Translations under genes and position numbers: made by a program
Notes under the pieces: generated by a model
Told to the model about the DNA's origin: nothing
What the model saw: only the letters and a program-made list of their open reading frames with translations
Databases searched by the model: none
Shown: piece after piece, positions 49,076-60,995 of the stretch
Numbering within the stretch: the first letter of the stretch is position 1
How the letters are laid out: each line of letters begins with the position of its first letter
NCBI GenBank assembly: GCA_963989245.1
Contig: CAXDII010000632.1
Coordinates: 62,001-126,000 of the forward strand
DNA from: Nansenia antarctica
Lineage: Eukaryota > Chordata > Actinopteri > Argentiniformes > Microstomatidae
Direction: 5' to 3'
DNA length: 64,000 nt

Positions 49076-52000
49076 GCCTTTCACGAGCACATTTTGACTT
49101 GTTGTTGAATAATCCTATAATGTAACTCTAAATGACAATCAGAGCAACTTGAATTGCGTGTGTGCAGCCTTTTGCTCAAAAGTGATCAACGTTTCGTTTT
49201 CGGAGTCTCTTTTGACAATCTCTTCGAGAGCTGTTTTCAGTCATTAACAGAGCTGTTCTGAAAGTGTCCAAGCGGCCTGTTCTTAGAGTGGACTGTTTTT
49301 TGCATTCGTTCTCAAGTTATATCAAACTATCAAAGTGTTGTTTTCTGCCTTTCACGAGGACATTTTGACTTGTTGTTGAATAATCCTATAATGTAACTCT
49401 AAATGACAATCAGAGCAACTTGAATTGTGTGTGCAGCCTTTTGCTCAAAAGTGATCAACGTTTCGTTTTCGGAGTCTCTTTTGACAATCTCTTCGAGAGC
49501 TGTTTTCAGTCATTAACAGAGCTGTTCTGAAAGTGTCCAAGCGGCCTGTTCTTAGAGTGGACTGTTTTTTGCATTCGTTCTCAAGTTATATCAAACTATC
49601 AAAGTGTTGTTTTCTGCCTTTCACGAGCACATTGTGACTTGTTGTTGAATAATCCTATAATGTAACTCTAAATGACAATCAGAGCAACTTGAATTGCGTG
49701 TGTGCAGCCTTTTGCTCAAAAGTGATCAACGTTTCGTTTTCAGAGTCTCTTTTGACAATCTCTTCGAGAGCTGTTTTCAGTCATTAACAGAGCTGTTCTG
49801 AAAGTGTCCAAGCGGCCTGTTCTTAGAGTGGACTGTTTTTTGCATTCGTTCTCAAGTTATATCAAACTATCAAAGTGTTGTTTTCTGCCTTTCACGAGCA
49901 CATTGTGACTTGTTGTTGAATAATCCTATAATGTAACTCTAAATGACAATCAGAGCAACTTGAATTGCGTGTGTCCAGCCTTTTGCTCAAAAGTGATCAA
50001 CGTTTCGTTTTCATAGTCTCTTTTGACAATCTCTTCGAGAGCTGTTTTCAGTCATTAACAGAGCTGTTCTGAAAGTGTCCAAGCGGCCTGTTCTTAGAGT
50101 GGACTGTTTTTTGCATTCGTTCTCAAGTTATATCAAACTATCAAAGTGTTGTTTTCTGCCTTTTACGAGCACATTTTGACTTGTTGTTGAATAATCCTAT
50201 AATGTAACTCTAAATGACAATCAGAGCAACTTGAATTGCGTGTGTGCAGCCTTTTGCTCAAAAGTGATCAACGTTTCGTTTTCGGAGTCTCTTTTGACAA
50301 TCTCTTCGAGAGCTGTTTTCAGTCATTAACAGAGCTGTTCTGAAAGTGTCCAAGCGGCCTGTTCTTAGAGTGGACTGTTTTTTGCATTCGTTCTCAAGTT
50401 ATATTAAACTATCAAAGTGTTGTTTTCTGCCTTTCACGAGCACATTTTGACTTGTTGTTGAATAATCCTATAATGTAACTCTAAATGACAATCAGAGCAA
50501 CTTGAATTGCGTGTGTGCAGCCTTTTGCTCAAAAGTGATCAACGTTTCGTTTTCGGAGTCTCTTTTGACAATCTCTTCGAGAGCTGTTTTCAGTCATTAA
50601 CAGAGCTGTTCTGAAAGTGTCCAAGCGGCCTGTTCTTAGAGTGGACTGTTTTTTGCATTCGTTCTCAAGTTATATCAAACTATCAAAGTGTTGTTTTCTG
50701 CCTTTCACGAGCACATTTTGACTTGTTGTTGAATAATCCTATAATGTAACTCTAAATGACAATCAGAGCAACTTGAATTGCGTGTGTGCAGCCTTTTGCT
50801 CAAAAGTGATCAACGTTTCGTTTTCAGAGTCTCTTTTGACAATCTCTTCGAGAGCTGTTTTCAGTCATTAACAGAGCTGTTCTGAAAGTGTCCAAGCGGC
50901 CTGTTCTTAGAGTGGACTGTTTTTTGCATTCGTTCTCTAGTCATATCAAACTATCAAAGTGTTGTTTTCTGCCTTTCACGAGCACATTTTGACTTGTTGT
51001 TGAATAATCCTATAATGTAACTCTAAATGACAATCAGAGCAACTTGAATTGCGTGTGTGCAGCCTTTTGCTCAAAAGTGATCAACGTTTCGTTTTCGGAG
51101 TCTCTTTTGACAATCTCTTCGAGAGCTGTTTTCAGTCATTAACAGAGCTGTTCTGAAAGTGTCCAAGCGGCCTGTTCTTAGAGTGGACTGTTTTTTGCAT
51201 TCGTTCTCAAGTTATATCAAACTATCAAAGTGTTGTTTTCTGCCTTTCACGAGCACATTGTGACTTGTTGTTGAATAATCCTATAATGTACCTCTAAATG
51301 ACAATCAGAGCAACTTGAATTGCGTGTGTGCAGCCTTTTGCTCAAAAGTGATCAACGTTTCGTTTTCAGAGTCTCTTTTGACAATCTCTTCGAGAGCTGT
51401 TTTCAGTCATTAACAGAGCTGTTCTGAAAGTGTCCAAGCGGCCTGTTCTTAGAGTGGACTGTTTTTTGCATTCGTTCTCAAGTTATATCAAACTATCAAA
51501 GTGTTGTTTTCTGCCTTTTACGAGCACATTTTGACTTGTTGTTGAATAATCCTATAATGTAACTCTAAATGACAATCAGAGCAACTTGAATTGCGTGTGT
51601 GCAGCCTTTTGCTCAAAAGTGATCAACGTTTCGTTTTCGGAGTCTCTTTTGACAATCTCTTCGAGAGCTGTTTTCAGTCATTAACAGAGCTGTTCTGAAA
51701 GTGTCCAAGCGGCCTGTTCTTAGAGTGGACTGTTTTTTGCATTCGTTCTCAAGTTATATCAAACTATCAAAGTGTTGTTTTCTGCCTTTCACGAGCACAT
51801 TTTGACTTGTTGTTGAATAATCCTATAATGTAACTCTAAATGACAATCAGAGCAACTTGAATTGCGTGTGTGCAGCCTTTTGCTCAAAAGTGATCAACGT
51901 TTCGTTTTCAGAGTCTCTTTTGACAATCGCTTCGAGAGCTGTTTTCAGTCATTAACAGAGCTGTTCTGAAAGTGTCCAAGCGGCCTGTTCTTCGAGTGGA

Positions 52001-52867
52001 CTGTTTTTTGCATTCGTTCTCTAGTTATATCAAACTATCAAAGTGTTGTTTTCTGCCTTTCACGAGCACATTTTGACTTGTTGTTGAATAATCCTATAAT
52101 GTAACTCTAAATGACAATCAGAGCAACTTGAATTGCGTGTGTCCAGCCTTTTGCTCAAAAGTGATCAACGTTTCGTTTTCATAGTCTCTTTTGACAATCT
52201 CTTCGAGAGCTGTTTTCAGTCATTAACAGAGCTGTTCTGAAAGTGTCCAAGCGGCCTGTTCTTAGAGTGGACTGTTTTTTGCATTCGTTCTCAAGTTATA
52301 TCAAACTATCAAAGTGTTGTTTTCTGCCTTTCACGAGCACATTGTGACTTGTTGTTGAATAATCCTATAATGTACCTCTAAATGACAATCAGAGCAACTT
52401 GAATTGCGTGTGTGCAGCCTTTTGCTCAAAAGTGATCAACGTTTCGTTTTCAGAGTCTCTTTTGACAATCTCTTCGAGAGCTGTTTTCAGTCATTAACAG
52501 AGCTGTTCTGAAAGTGTCCAAGCGGCCTGTTCTTAGAGTGGACTGTTTTTTGCATTCGTTCTCAAGTTATATCAAACTATCAAAGTGTTGTTTTCTGCCT
52601 TTTACGAGCACATTTTGACTTGTTGTTGAATAATCCTATAATGTAACTCTAAATGACAATCAGAGCAACTTGAATTGCGTGTGTGCAGCCTTTTGCTCAA
52701 AAGTGATCAACGTTTCGTTTTCGGAGTCTCTTTTGACAATCTCTTCGAGAGCTGTTTTCAGTCATTAACAGAGCTGTTCTGAAAGTGTCCAAGCGGCCTG
52801 TTCTTAGAGTGGACTGTTTTTTGCATTCGTTCTCAAGTTATATCAAACTATCAAAGTGTTGTTTTCT
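49076..52867 (+). repeat. 14-unit HOR (family H), copy 1, 3,792 bp
   Basis: Order: G127 (49076); C13G+two-base deletion (49347, 269 bp); T19G+A127 (49616); T19G+G89C+G128T (49887); C7T (50158, with C248T at 50405); G127 (50429); A127+A239T+T243C (50700); G127 (50971); T19G+A50C+A127 (51242); C7T (51513); A127+T146G+A210C+A239T (51784); G89C+G128T (52055); T19G+A50C+A127 (52326); C7T (52597). Within the unit, C7T closes sub-blocks of 5, 5 and 4 units, so a smaller HOR of about 4-5 units probably came first and was then duplicated as a larger block. Confidence 0.95.
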
Positions 52868-55800
52868 GCCTTTCACGAGCACATTTTGACTTGTTGTTGA
52901 ATAATCCTATAATGTAACTCTAAATGACAATCAGAGCAACTTGAATTGCGTGTGTGCAGCCTTTTGCTCAAAAGTGATCAACGTTTCGTTTTCGGAGTCT
53001 CTTTTGACAATCTCTTCGAGAGCTGTTTTCAGTCATTAACAGAGCTGTTCTGAAAGTGTCCAAGCGGCCTGTTCTTAGAGTGGACTGTTTTTTGCATTCG
53101 TTCTCAAGTTATATCAAACTATCAAAGTGTTGTTTTCTGCCTTTCACGAGGACATTTTGACTTGTTGTTGAATAATCCTATAATGTAACTCTAAATGACA
53201 ATCAGAGCAACTTGAATTGTGTGTGCAGCCTTTTGCTCAAAAGTGATCAACGTTTCGTTTTCGGAGTCTCTTTTGACAATCTCTTCGAGAGCTGTTTTCA
53301 GTCATTAACAGAGCTGTTCTGAAAGTGTCCAAGCGGCCTGTTCTTAGAGTGGACTGTTTTTTGCATTCGTTCTCAAGTTATATCAAACTATCAAAGTGTT
53401 GTTTTCTGCCTTTCACGAGCACATTGTGACTTGTTGTTGAATAATCCTATAATGTAACTCTAAATGACAATCAGAGCAACTTGAATTGCGTGTGTGCAGC
53501 CTTTTGCTCAAAAGTGATCAACGTTTCGTTTTCAGAGTCTCTTTTGACAATCTCTTCGAGAGCTGTTTTCAGTCATTAACAGAGCTGTTCTGAAAGTGTC
53601 CAAGCGGCCTGTTCTTAGAGTGGACTGTTTTTTGCATTCGTTCTCAAGTTATATCAAACTATCAAAGTGTTGTTTTCTGCCTTTCACGAGCACATTGTGA
53701 CTTGTTGTTGAATAATCCTATAATGTAACTCTAAATGACAATCAGAGCAACTTGAATTGCGTGTGTCCAGCCTTTTGCTCAAAAGTGATCAACGTTTCGT
53801 TTTCATAGTCTCTTTTGACAATCTCTTCGAGAGCTGTTTTCAGTCATTAACAGAGCTGTTCTGAAAGTGTCCAAGCGGCCTGTTCTTAGAGTGGACTGTT
53901 TTTTGCATTCGTTCTCAAGTTATATCAAACTATCAAAGTGTTGTTTTCTGCCTTTTACGAGCACATTTTGACTTGTTGTTGAATAATCCTATAATGTAAC
54001 TCTAAATGACAATCAGAGCAACTTGAATTGCGTGTGTGCAGCCTTTTGCTCAAAAGTGATCAACGTTTCGTTTTCGGAGTCTCTTTTGACAATCTCTTCG
54101 AGAGCTGTTTTCAGTCATTAACAGAGCTGTTCTGAAAGTGTCCAAGCGGCCTGTTCTTAGAGTGGACTGTTTTTTGCATTCGTTCTCAAGTTATATCAAA
54201 CTATCAAAGTGTTGTTTTCTGCCTTTCACGAGCACATTTTGACTTGTTGTTGAATAATCCTATAATGTAACTCTAAATGACAATCAGAGCAACTTGAATT
54301 GCGTGTGTGCAGCCTTTTGCTCAAAAGTGATCAACGTTTCGTTTTCGGAGTCTCTTTTGACAATCTCTTCGAGAGCTGTTTTCAGTCATTAACAGAGCTG
54401 TTCTGAAAGTGTCCAAGCGGCCTGTTCTTAGAGTGGACTGTTTTTTGCATTCGTTCTCAAGTTATATCAAACTATCAAAGTGTTGTTTTCTGCCTTTCAC
54501 GAGCACATTTTGACTTGTTGTTGAATAATCCTATAATGTAACTCTAAATGACAATCAGAGCAACTTGAATTGCGTGTGTGCAGCCTTTTGCTCAAAAGTG
54601 ATCAACGTTTCGTTTTCAGAGTCTCTTTTGACAATCTCTTCGAGAGCTGTTTTCAGTCATTAACAGAGCTGTTCTGAAAGTGTCCAAGCGGCCTGTTCTT
54701 AGAGTGGACTGTTTTTTGCATTCGTTCTCTAGTCATATCAAACTATCAAAGTGTTGTTTTCTGCCTTTCACGAGCACATTTTGACTTGTTGTTGAATAAT
54801 CCTATAATGTAACTCTAAATGACAATCAGAGCAACTTGAATTGCGTGTGTGCAGCCTTTTGCTCAAAAGTGATCAACGTTTCGTTTTCGGAGTCTCTTTT
54901 GACAATCTCTTCGAGAGCTGTTTTCAGTCATTAACAGAGCTGTTCTGAAAGTGTCCAAGCGGCCTGTTCTTAGAGTGGACTGTTTTTTGCATTCGTTCTC
55001 AAGTTATATCAAACTATCAAAGTGTTGTTTTCTGCCTTTCACGAGCACATTGTGACTTGTTGTTGAATAATCCTATAATGTACCTCTAAATGACAATCAG
55101 AGCAACTTGAATTGCGTGTGTGCAGCCTTTTGCTCAAAAGTGATCAACGTTTCGTTTTCAGAGTCTCTTTTGACAATCTCTTCGAGAGCTGTTTTCAGTC
55201 ATTAACAGAGCTGTTCTGAAAGTGTCCAAGCGGCCTGTTCTTAGAGTGGACTGTTTTTTGCATTCGTTCTCAAGTTATATCAAACTATCAAAGTGTTGTT
55301 TTCTGCCTTTTACGAGCACATTTTGACTTGTTGTTGAATAATCCTATAATGTAACTCTAAATGACAATCAGAGCAACTTGAATTGCGTGTGTGCAGCCTT
55401 TTGCTCAAAAGTGATCAACGTTTCGTTTTCGGAGTCTCTTTTGACAATCTCTTCGAGAGCTGTTTTCAGTCATTAACAGAGCTGTTCTGAAAGTGTCCAA
55501 GCGGCCTGTTCTTAGAGTGGACTGTTTTTTGCATTCGTTCTCAAGTTATATCAAACTATCAAAGTGTTGTTTTCTGCCTTTCACGAGCACATTTTGACTT
55601 GTTGTTGAATAATCCTATAATGTAACTCTAAATGACAATCAGAGCAACTTGAATTGCGTGTGTGCAGCCTTTTGCTCAAAAGTGATCAACGTTTCGTTTT
55701 CAGAGTCTCTTTTGACAATCGCTTCGAGAGCTGTTTTCAGTCATTAACAGAGCTGTTCTGAAAGTGTCCAAGCGGCCTGTTCTTCGAGTGGACTGTTTTT

Positions 55801-56659
55801 TGCATTCGTTCTCTAGTTATATCAAACTATCAAAGTGTTGTTTTCTGCCTTTCACGAGCACATTTTGACTTGTTGTTGAATAATCCTATAATGTAACTCT
55901 AAATGACAATCAGAGCAACTTGAATTGCGTGTGTCCAGCCTTTTGCTCAAAAGTGATCAACGTTTCGTTTTCATAGTCTCTTTTGACAATCTCTTCGAGA
56001 GCTGTTTTCAGTCATTAACAGAGCTGTTCTGAAAGTGTCCAAGCGGCCTGTTCTTAGAGTGGACTGTTTTTTGCATTCGTTCTCAAGTTATATCAAACTA
56101 TCAAAGTGTTGTTTTCTGCCTTTCACGAGCACATTGTGACTTGTTGTTGAATAATCCTATAATGTACCTCTAAATGACAATCAGAGCAACTTGAATTGCG
56201 TGTGTGCAGCCTTTTGCTCAAAAGTGATCAACGTTTCGTTTTCAGAGTCTCTTTTGACAATCTCTTCGAGAGCTGTTTTCAGTCATTAACAGAGCTGTTC
56301 TGAAAGTGTCCAAGCGGCCTGTTCTTAGAGTGGACTGTTTTTTGCATTCGTTCTCAAGTTATATCAAACTATCAAAGTGTTGTTTTCTGCCTTTTACGAG
56401 CACATTTTGACTTGTTGTTGAATAATCCTATAATGTAACTCTAAATGACAATCAGAGCAACTTGAATTGCGTGTGTGCAGCCTTTTGCTCAAAAGTGATC
56501 AACGTTTCGTTTTCGGAGTCTCTTTTGACAATCTCTTCGAGAGCTGTTTTCAGTCATTAACAGAGCTGTTCTGAAAGTGTCCAAGCGGCCTGTTCTTAGA
56601 GTGGACTGTTTTTTGCATTCGTTCTCAAGTTATATCAAACTATCAAAGTGTTGTTTTCT
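52868..56659 (+). repeat. 14-unit HOR (family H), copy 2, 3,792 bp
   Basis: Unit starts 52868, 53139 (269 bp), 53408, 53679, 53950, 54221, 54492, 54763, 55034, 55305, 55576, 55847, 56118 and 56389 carry the same markers in the same order as copy 1, including multi-site haplotypes such as T146G+A210C+A239T at 55576. The only difference I can see is that copy 2 has C where copy 1 has T at 50405. It is the longest and best-marked near-identical duplication in the window. Confidence 0.95.
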
Positions 56660-58556
56660 GCCTTTCACGAGCACATTTTGACTTGTTGTTGAATAATCCT
56701 ATAATGTAACTCTAAATGACAATCAGAGCAACTTGAATTGCGTGTGTGCAGCCTTTTGCTCAAAAGTGAACAACGTTTCGTTTTCGGAGTCTCTTTTGAC
56801 AATCTCTTCGAGAGCTGTTTTCAGTCATTAACAGAGCTGTTCTGAAAGTGTCCAAGCGGCCTGTTCTTAGAGTGGACTGTTTTTTGCATTCGTTCTCAAG
56901 TTATATCAAACTATCAAAGTGTTGTTTTCTGCCTTTCACGAGCACATTTTGACTTGTTGTTGAATAATCCTATAATGTAACTCTATATGACAATCAGAGC
57001 AACTTGAATTGCGTGTGTGCAGCCTTTTGCTCAAAAGTGATCAACGTTTCGTTTTCGGAGTCTCTTTTGACAATCTCTTCGAGAGCTGTTTTCAGTCATT
57101 AACAGAGCTGTTCTGAAAGTGTCCAAGCGGCCTGTTCTTAGAGTGGACTGTTTTTTGCATTCGTTCTCAAGTTATATCAAACTATCAAAGTGTTGTTTTC
57201 TGCCTTTTACGAGCACATTTTGACTTGTTGTTGAATAATCCTATAATGTAACTCTAAATGACAATCAGAGCAACTTGAATTGCGTGTGTGCAGCCTTTTG
57301 CTCAAAAGTGATCAACGTTTCGTTTTCGGAGTCTCTTTTGACAATCTCTTCGAGAGCTGTTTTCAGTCATTAACAGAGCTGTTCTGAAAGTGTCCAAGCG
57401 GCCTGTTCTTAGAGTGGACTGTTTTTTGCATTCGTTCTCAAGTTATATCAAACTATCAAAGTGTTGTTTTCTGCCTTTCACGAGCACATTTTGACTTGTT
57501 GTTGAATAATCCTATAATGTAACTCTAAATGACAATCAGAGCAACTTGAATTGCGTGTGTGCAGCCTTTTGCTCAAAAGTGATCAACGTTTCGTTTTCAG
57601 AGTCTCTTTTGACAATCTCTTCGAGAGCTGTTTTCAGTCATTAACAGAGCTGTTCTGAAAGTGTCCAAGCGGCCTGTTCTTAGAGTGGACTGTTTTTTGC
57701 ATTCGTTCTCTAGTTATATCAAACTATCAAAGTGTTGTTTTCTGCCTTTCACGAGCACATTTTGACTTGTTGTTGAATAATCCTATAATGTAACTCTAAA
57801 TGACAATCAGAGCAACTTGAATTGCGTGTGTCCAGCCTTTTGCTCAAAAGTGATCAACGTTTCGTTTTCATAGTCTCTTTTGACAATCTCTTCGAGAGCT
57901 GTTTTCAGTCATTAACAGAGCTGTTCTGAAAGTGTCCAAGCGGCCTGTTCTTAGAGTGGACTGTTTTTTGCATTCGTTCTCAAGTTATATCAAACTATCA
58001 AAGTGTTGTTTTCTGCCTTTCACGAGCACATTGTGACTTGTTGTTGAATAATCCTATAATGTACCTCTAAATGACAATCAGAGCAACTTGAATTGCGTGT
58101 GTGCAGCCTTTTGCTCAAAAGTGATCAACGTTTCGTTTTCGGAGTCTCTTTTGACAATCTCTTCGAGAGCTGTTTTCAGTCATTAACAGAGCTGTTCTGA
58201 AAGTGTCCAAGCGGCCTGTTCTTAGAGTGGACTGTTTTTTGCATTCGTTCTCAAGTTATATCAAACTATCAAAGTGTTGTTTTCTGCCTTTCACGAGCAC
58301 ATTTTGACTTGTTGTTGAATAATCCTATAATGTAACTCTAAATGACAATCAGAGCAACTTGAATTGCGTGTGTGCAGCCTTTTGCTCAAAAGTGATCAAC
58401 GTTTCGTTTTCAGAGTCTCTTTTGACAATCTCTTCGAGAGCTGTTTTCAGTCATTAACAGAGCTGTTCTGAAAGTGTCCAAGCGGCCTGTTCTTAGAGTG
58501 GACTGTTTTTTGCATTCGTTCTCAAGTTATATCAAACTATCAAAGTGTTGTTTTCT
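56660..58556 (+). repeat. Units 210-216, decaying family H segment
   Basis: Order: G127 with T111A (56660), G127 with A56T (56931), C7T (57202), A127+A239T without T146G or A210C (57473), G89C+G128T (57744), T19G+A50C but G127 (58015), A127 (58286). The order C7T, A239T, G89C+G128T, T19G+A50C follows the family H tail, but two units have lost part of their usual haplotype, so this is a diverged or conversion-patched partial copy. Confidence 0.83.
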
Positions 58557-60995
58557 GCCTTTCACGAGCACATTTTGACTTGTTGTTGAATAATCCTATA
58601 ATGTAACTCTAAATGACAATCAGAGCAACTTGAATTGGGTGTGTGCAGCCTTTTGCTCAAAAGTGATCAACGTTTCGTTTTCGGAGTCTCTTTAGACAAT
58701 CTCTTCGAGAGCTGTTTTCAGTCATTAACAGAGCTGTTCTGAAAGTGTCCAAGCGGCCTGTTCTTAGAGTGGACTGTTTTTTGCATTCGTTCTCAAGTTA
58801 TATCAAACTATCAAAGTGTTGTTTTCTGCCTTTCACGAGCACATTTTGACTTGTTGTTGAATAATCCTATAATGTAACTCCAAATGACAATCAGAGCAAC
58901 TTGAATTGCGTGTGTGCAGCTTTTTGCTCAAAAGTGATCAACGTTTCGTTTTCGGAGTCTCTTTTGACAATCTCTTCGAGAGCTGTTTTCAGTCATTAAC
59001 AGAGCTGTTCTGAAAGTGTCCAAGCGGCCTGTTCTTAGAGTGGACTGTTTTTTGCATTCGTTCTCAAGTTATATCAAACTATCAAAGTGTTGTTTTCTGC
59101 CTTTCACGAGCACATTTTGACTTGTTGTTGAATAATCCTATAATGTAACTCTAAATGACAATCAGAGCAATTTGAATTGCGTGTGTGGAGCCTTTTGCTC
59201 AAAAGTGATCAACGTTTCGTTTTCGGAGTCTCTTTAGACAATCTCTTCGAGAGCTGTTTTCAGTCATTAACAGAGCTGTTCTGAAAGTGTCCAAGCGGCC
59301 TGTTCTTAGAGTGGACTGTTTTTTGCATTCGTTCTCAAGTTATATCAAACTATCAAAGTGTTGTTTTCTGCCTTTCACGAGCACATTGTGACTTGTTGTT
59401 GAATAATCCTATAATGTAACTCTAAATGACAATCAGAGCAACTTGAATTATGTGTGTGCAGCCTTTTGCTCAAAAGTGATCAACGTTTCGTTTTCAGAGT
59501 CTCTTTTGACAATCTCTTCGAGAGCTGTTTTCAGTCATTAACAGAGCTGTTCTGAAAGTGTCCAAGCGGCCTGTTCTTAGAGTGGACTGTTTTTTGCATT
59601 CGTTCTCAAGTTATATCAAACTATCAAAGTGTTGTTTTCTGCCTTTCACGAGCACATTTTGACTTGTTGTTGAATAATCCTATAATGTAACTCTAAATGA
59701 CAATCAGAGCAACTTGAATTGCGTGTGTGCAGCCTTTTGCTCAAAAGTGATCAACGTTTCGTTTTCAGAGTCTCTTTTGACAATCTCTTCGAGAGCTGTT
59801 TTCAGTCATTAACAGAGCTGTTCTGAAAGTGTCCAAGCGGCCTGTTCTTAGAGTGGACTGTTTTTTGCATTCGTTCTCAAGTTATATCAAACTATCAAAG
59901 TGTTGTTTTCTGCCTTTCACGAGCACATTTTGACTTGTTGTTGAATAATCCTATAATGTAACTCTAAATGACAATCAGAGCAACTTGAATTGCGTGTGTG
60001 CAGCCTTTTGCTCAAAAGTGATCAACGTTTCGTTTTCGGAGTCTCTTTTGACAATCTCTTCGAGAGCTGTTTTCAGTCATTAACAGAGCTGTTCTGAAAG
60101 TGTCCAAGCGGCCTGTTCTTAGAGTAGACTGTTTTTTGCATTCGTTCTCAAGTTATATCAAACTATCAAAGTGTTGTTTTCTGCCTTTCACGAGCACATT
60201 TTGACTTGTTGTTGAATAATCCTATAATGTAACTCTAAATGACAATCAGAGCAACTTGAATTGCGTGTGTGCAGCCTTTTGCACAAAAGTGATCAACGTT
60301 TCGTTTTCAGAGTCTCTTTTGACAATCTCTTCGAGAGCTGTTTTCAGTCATTAAAAGAGCTGTTCTGAAAGTGTCCAAGCGGCCTGTTCTTAGAGTGGAC
60401 TGTTTTTTGCATTCGTTCTCAAGTTATATCAAACTATCAAAGTGTTGTTTTCTGCCTTTCACGAGCACATTTTGACTTGTTGTTGAATAATCCTATAATG
60501 TAACTCTAAATGACAATCAGAGCAACTTGAATTGCGTGTGTGCAGCCTTTTGCTCAAAAGTGATCAACGTTTCGTTTTCGGAGTCTCTTTTGACAATCTC
60601 TTCGAGGGCTGTTTTCAGTCATTAACAGAGCTGTTCTGAAAGTGTCCAAGCGGCCTGTTCTTAGAGTGGACTGTTTTTTGCATTCGTTCTCAAGTTATAT
60701 CAAACTATCAAAGTGTTGTTTTCTGCCTTTCACGAGCACATTTTGACTTGTTGTTGAATAATCCTATAATGTAACTCTAAATGACAATCAGAGCAACTTG
60801 AATTGCGTGTGTGCAGCCTTTTGCTCAAAAGTGATCAACGTTTCGTTTTCGGAGTCTCTTTTGACAATCTCTTCGAGAGCTGTTTTCAGTCATTAACAGA
60901 GCTGTTCTGAAAGTGTCCAAGCGGCCTGTTCTTAGAGTGGACTGTTTTTTGCATTCGTTCTCAAGTTATATCAAACTATCAAAGTGTTGTTTTCT
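58557..60995 (+). repeat. 9-unit HOR (family I), copy 1, 2,439 bp
   Basis: Order: C82G+T138A (58557); C94T with T54C (58828); C73T+C90G+T138A (59099); T19G+G81A+C82T+A127 (59370); A127 (59641); G215A (59912); T101A+A127+A173 (60183); A154G (60454); plain G127 (60725). Most units carry variants seen nowhere to the left, so this family is the most distinctive in the window. Confidence 0.93.
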
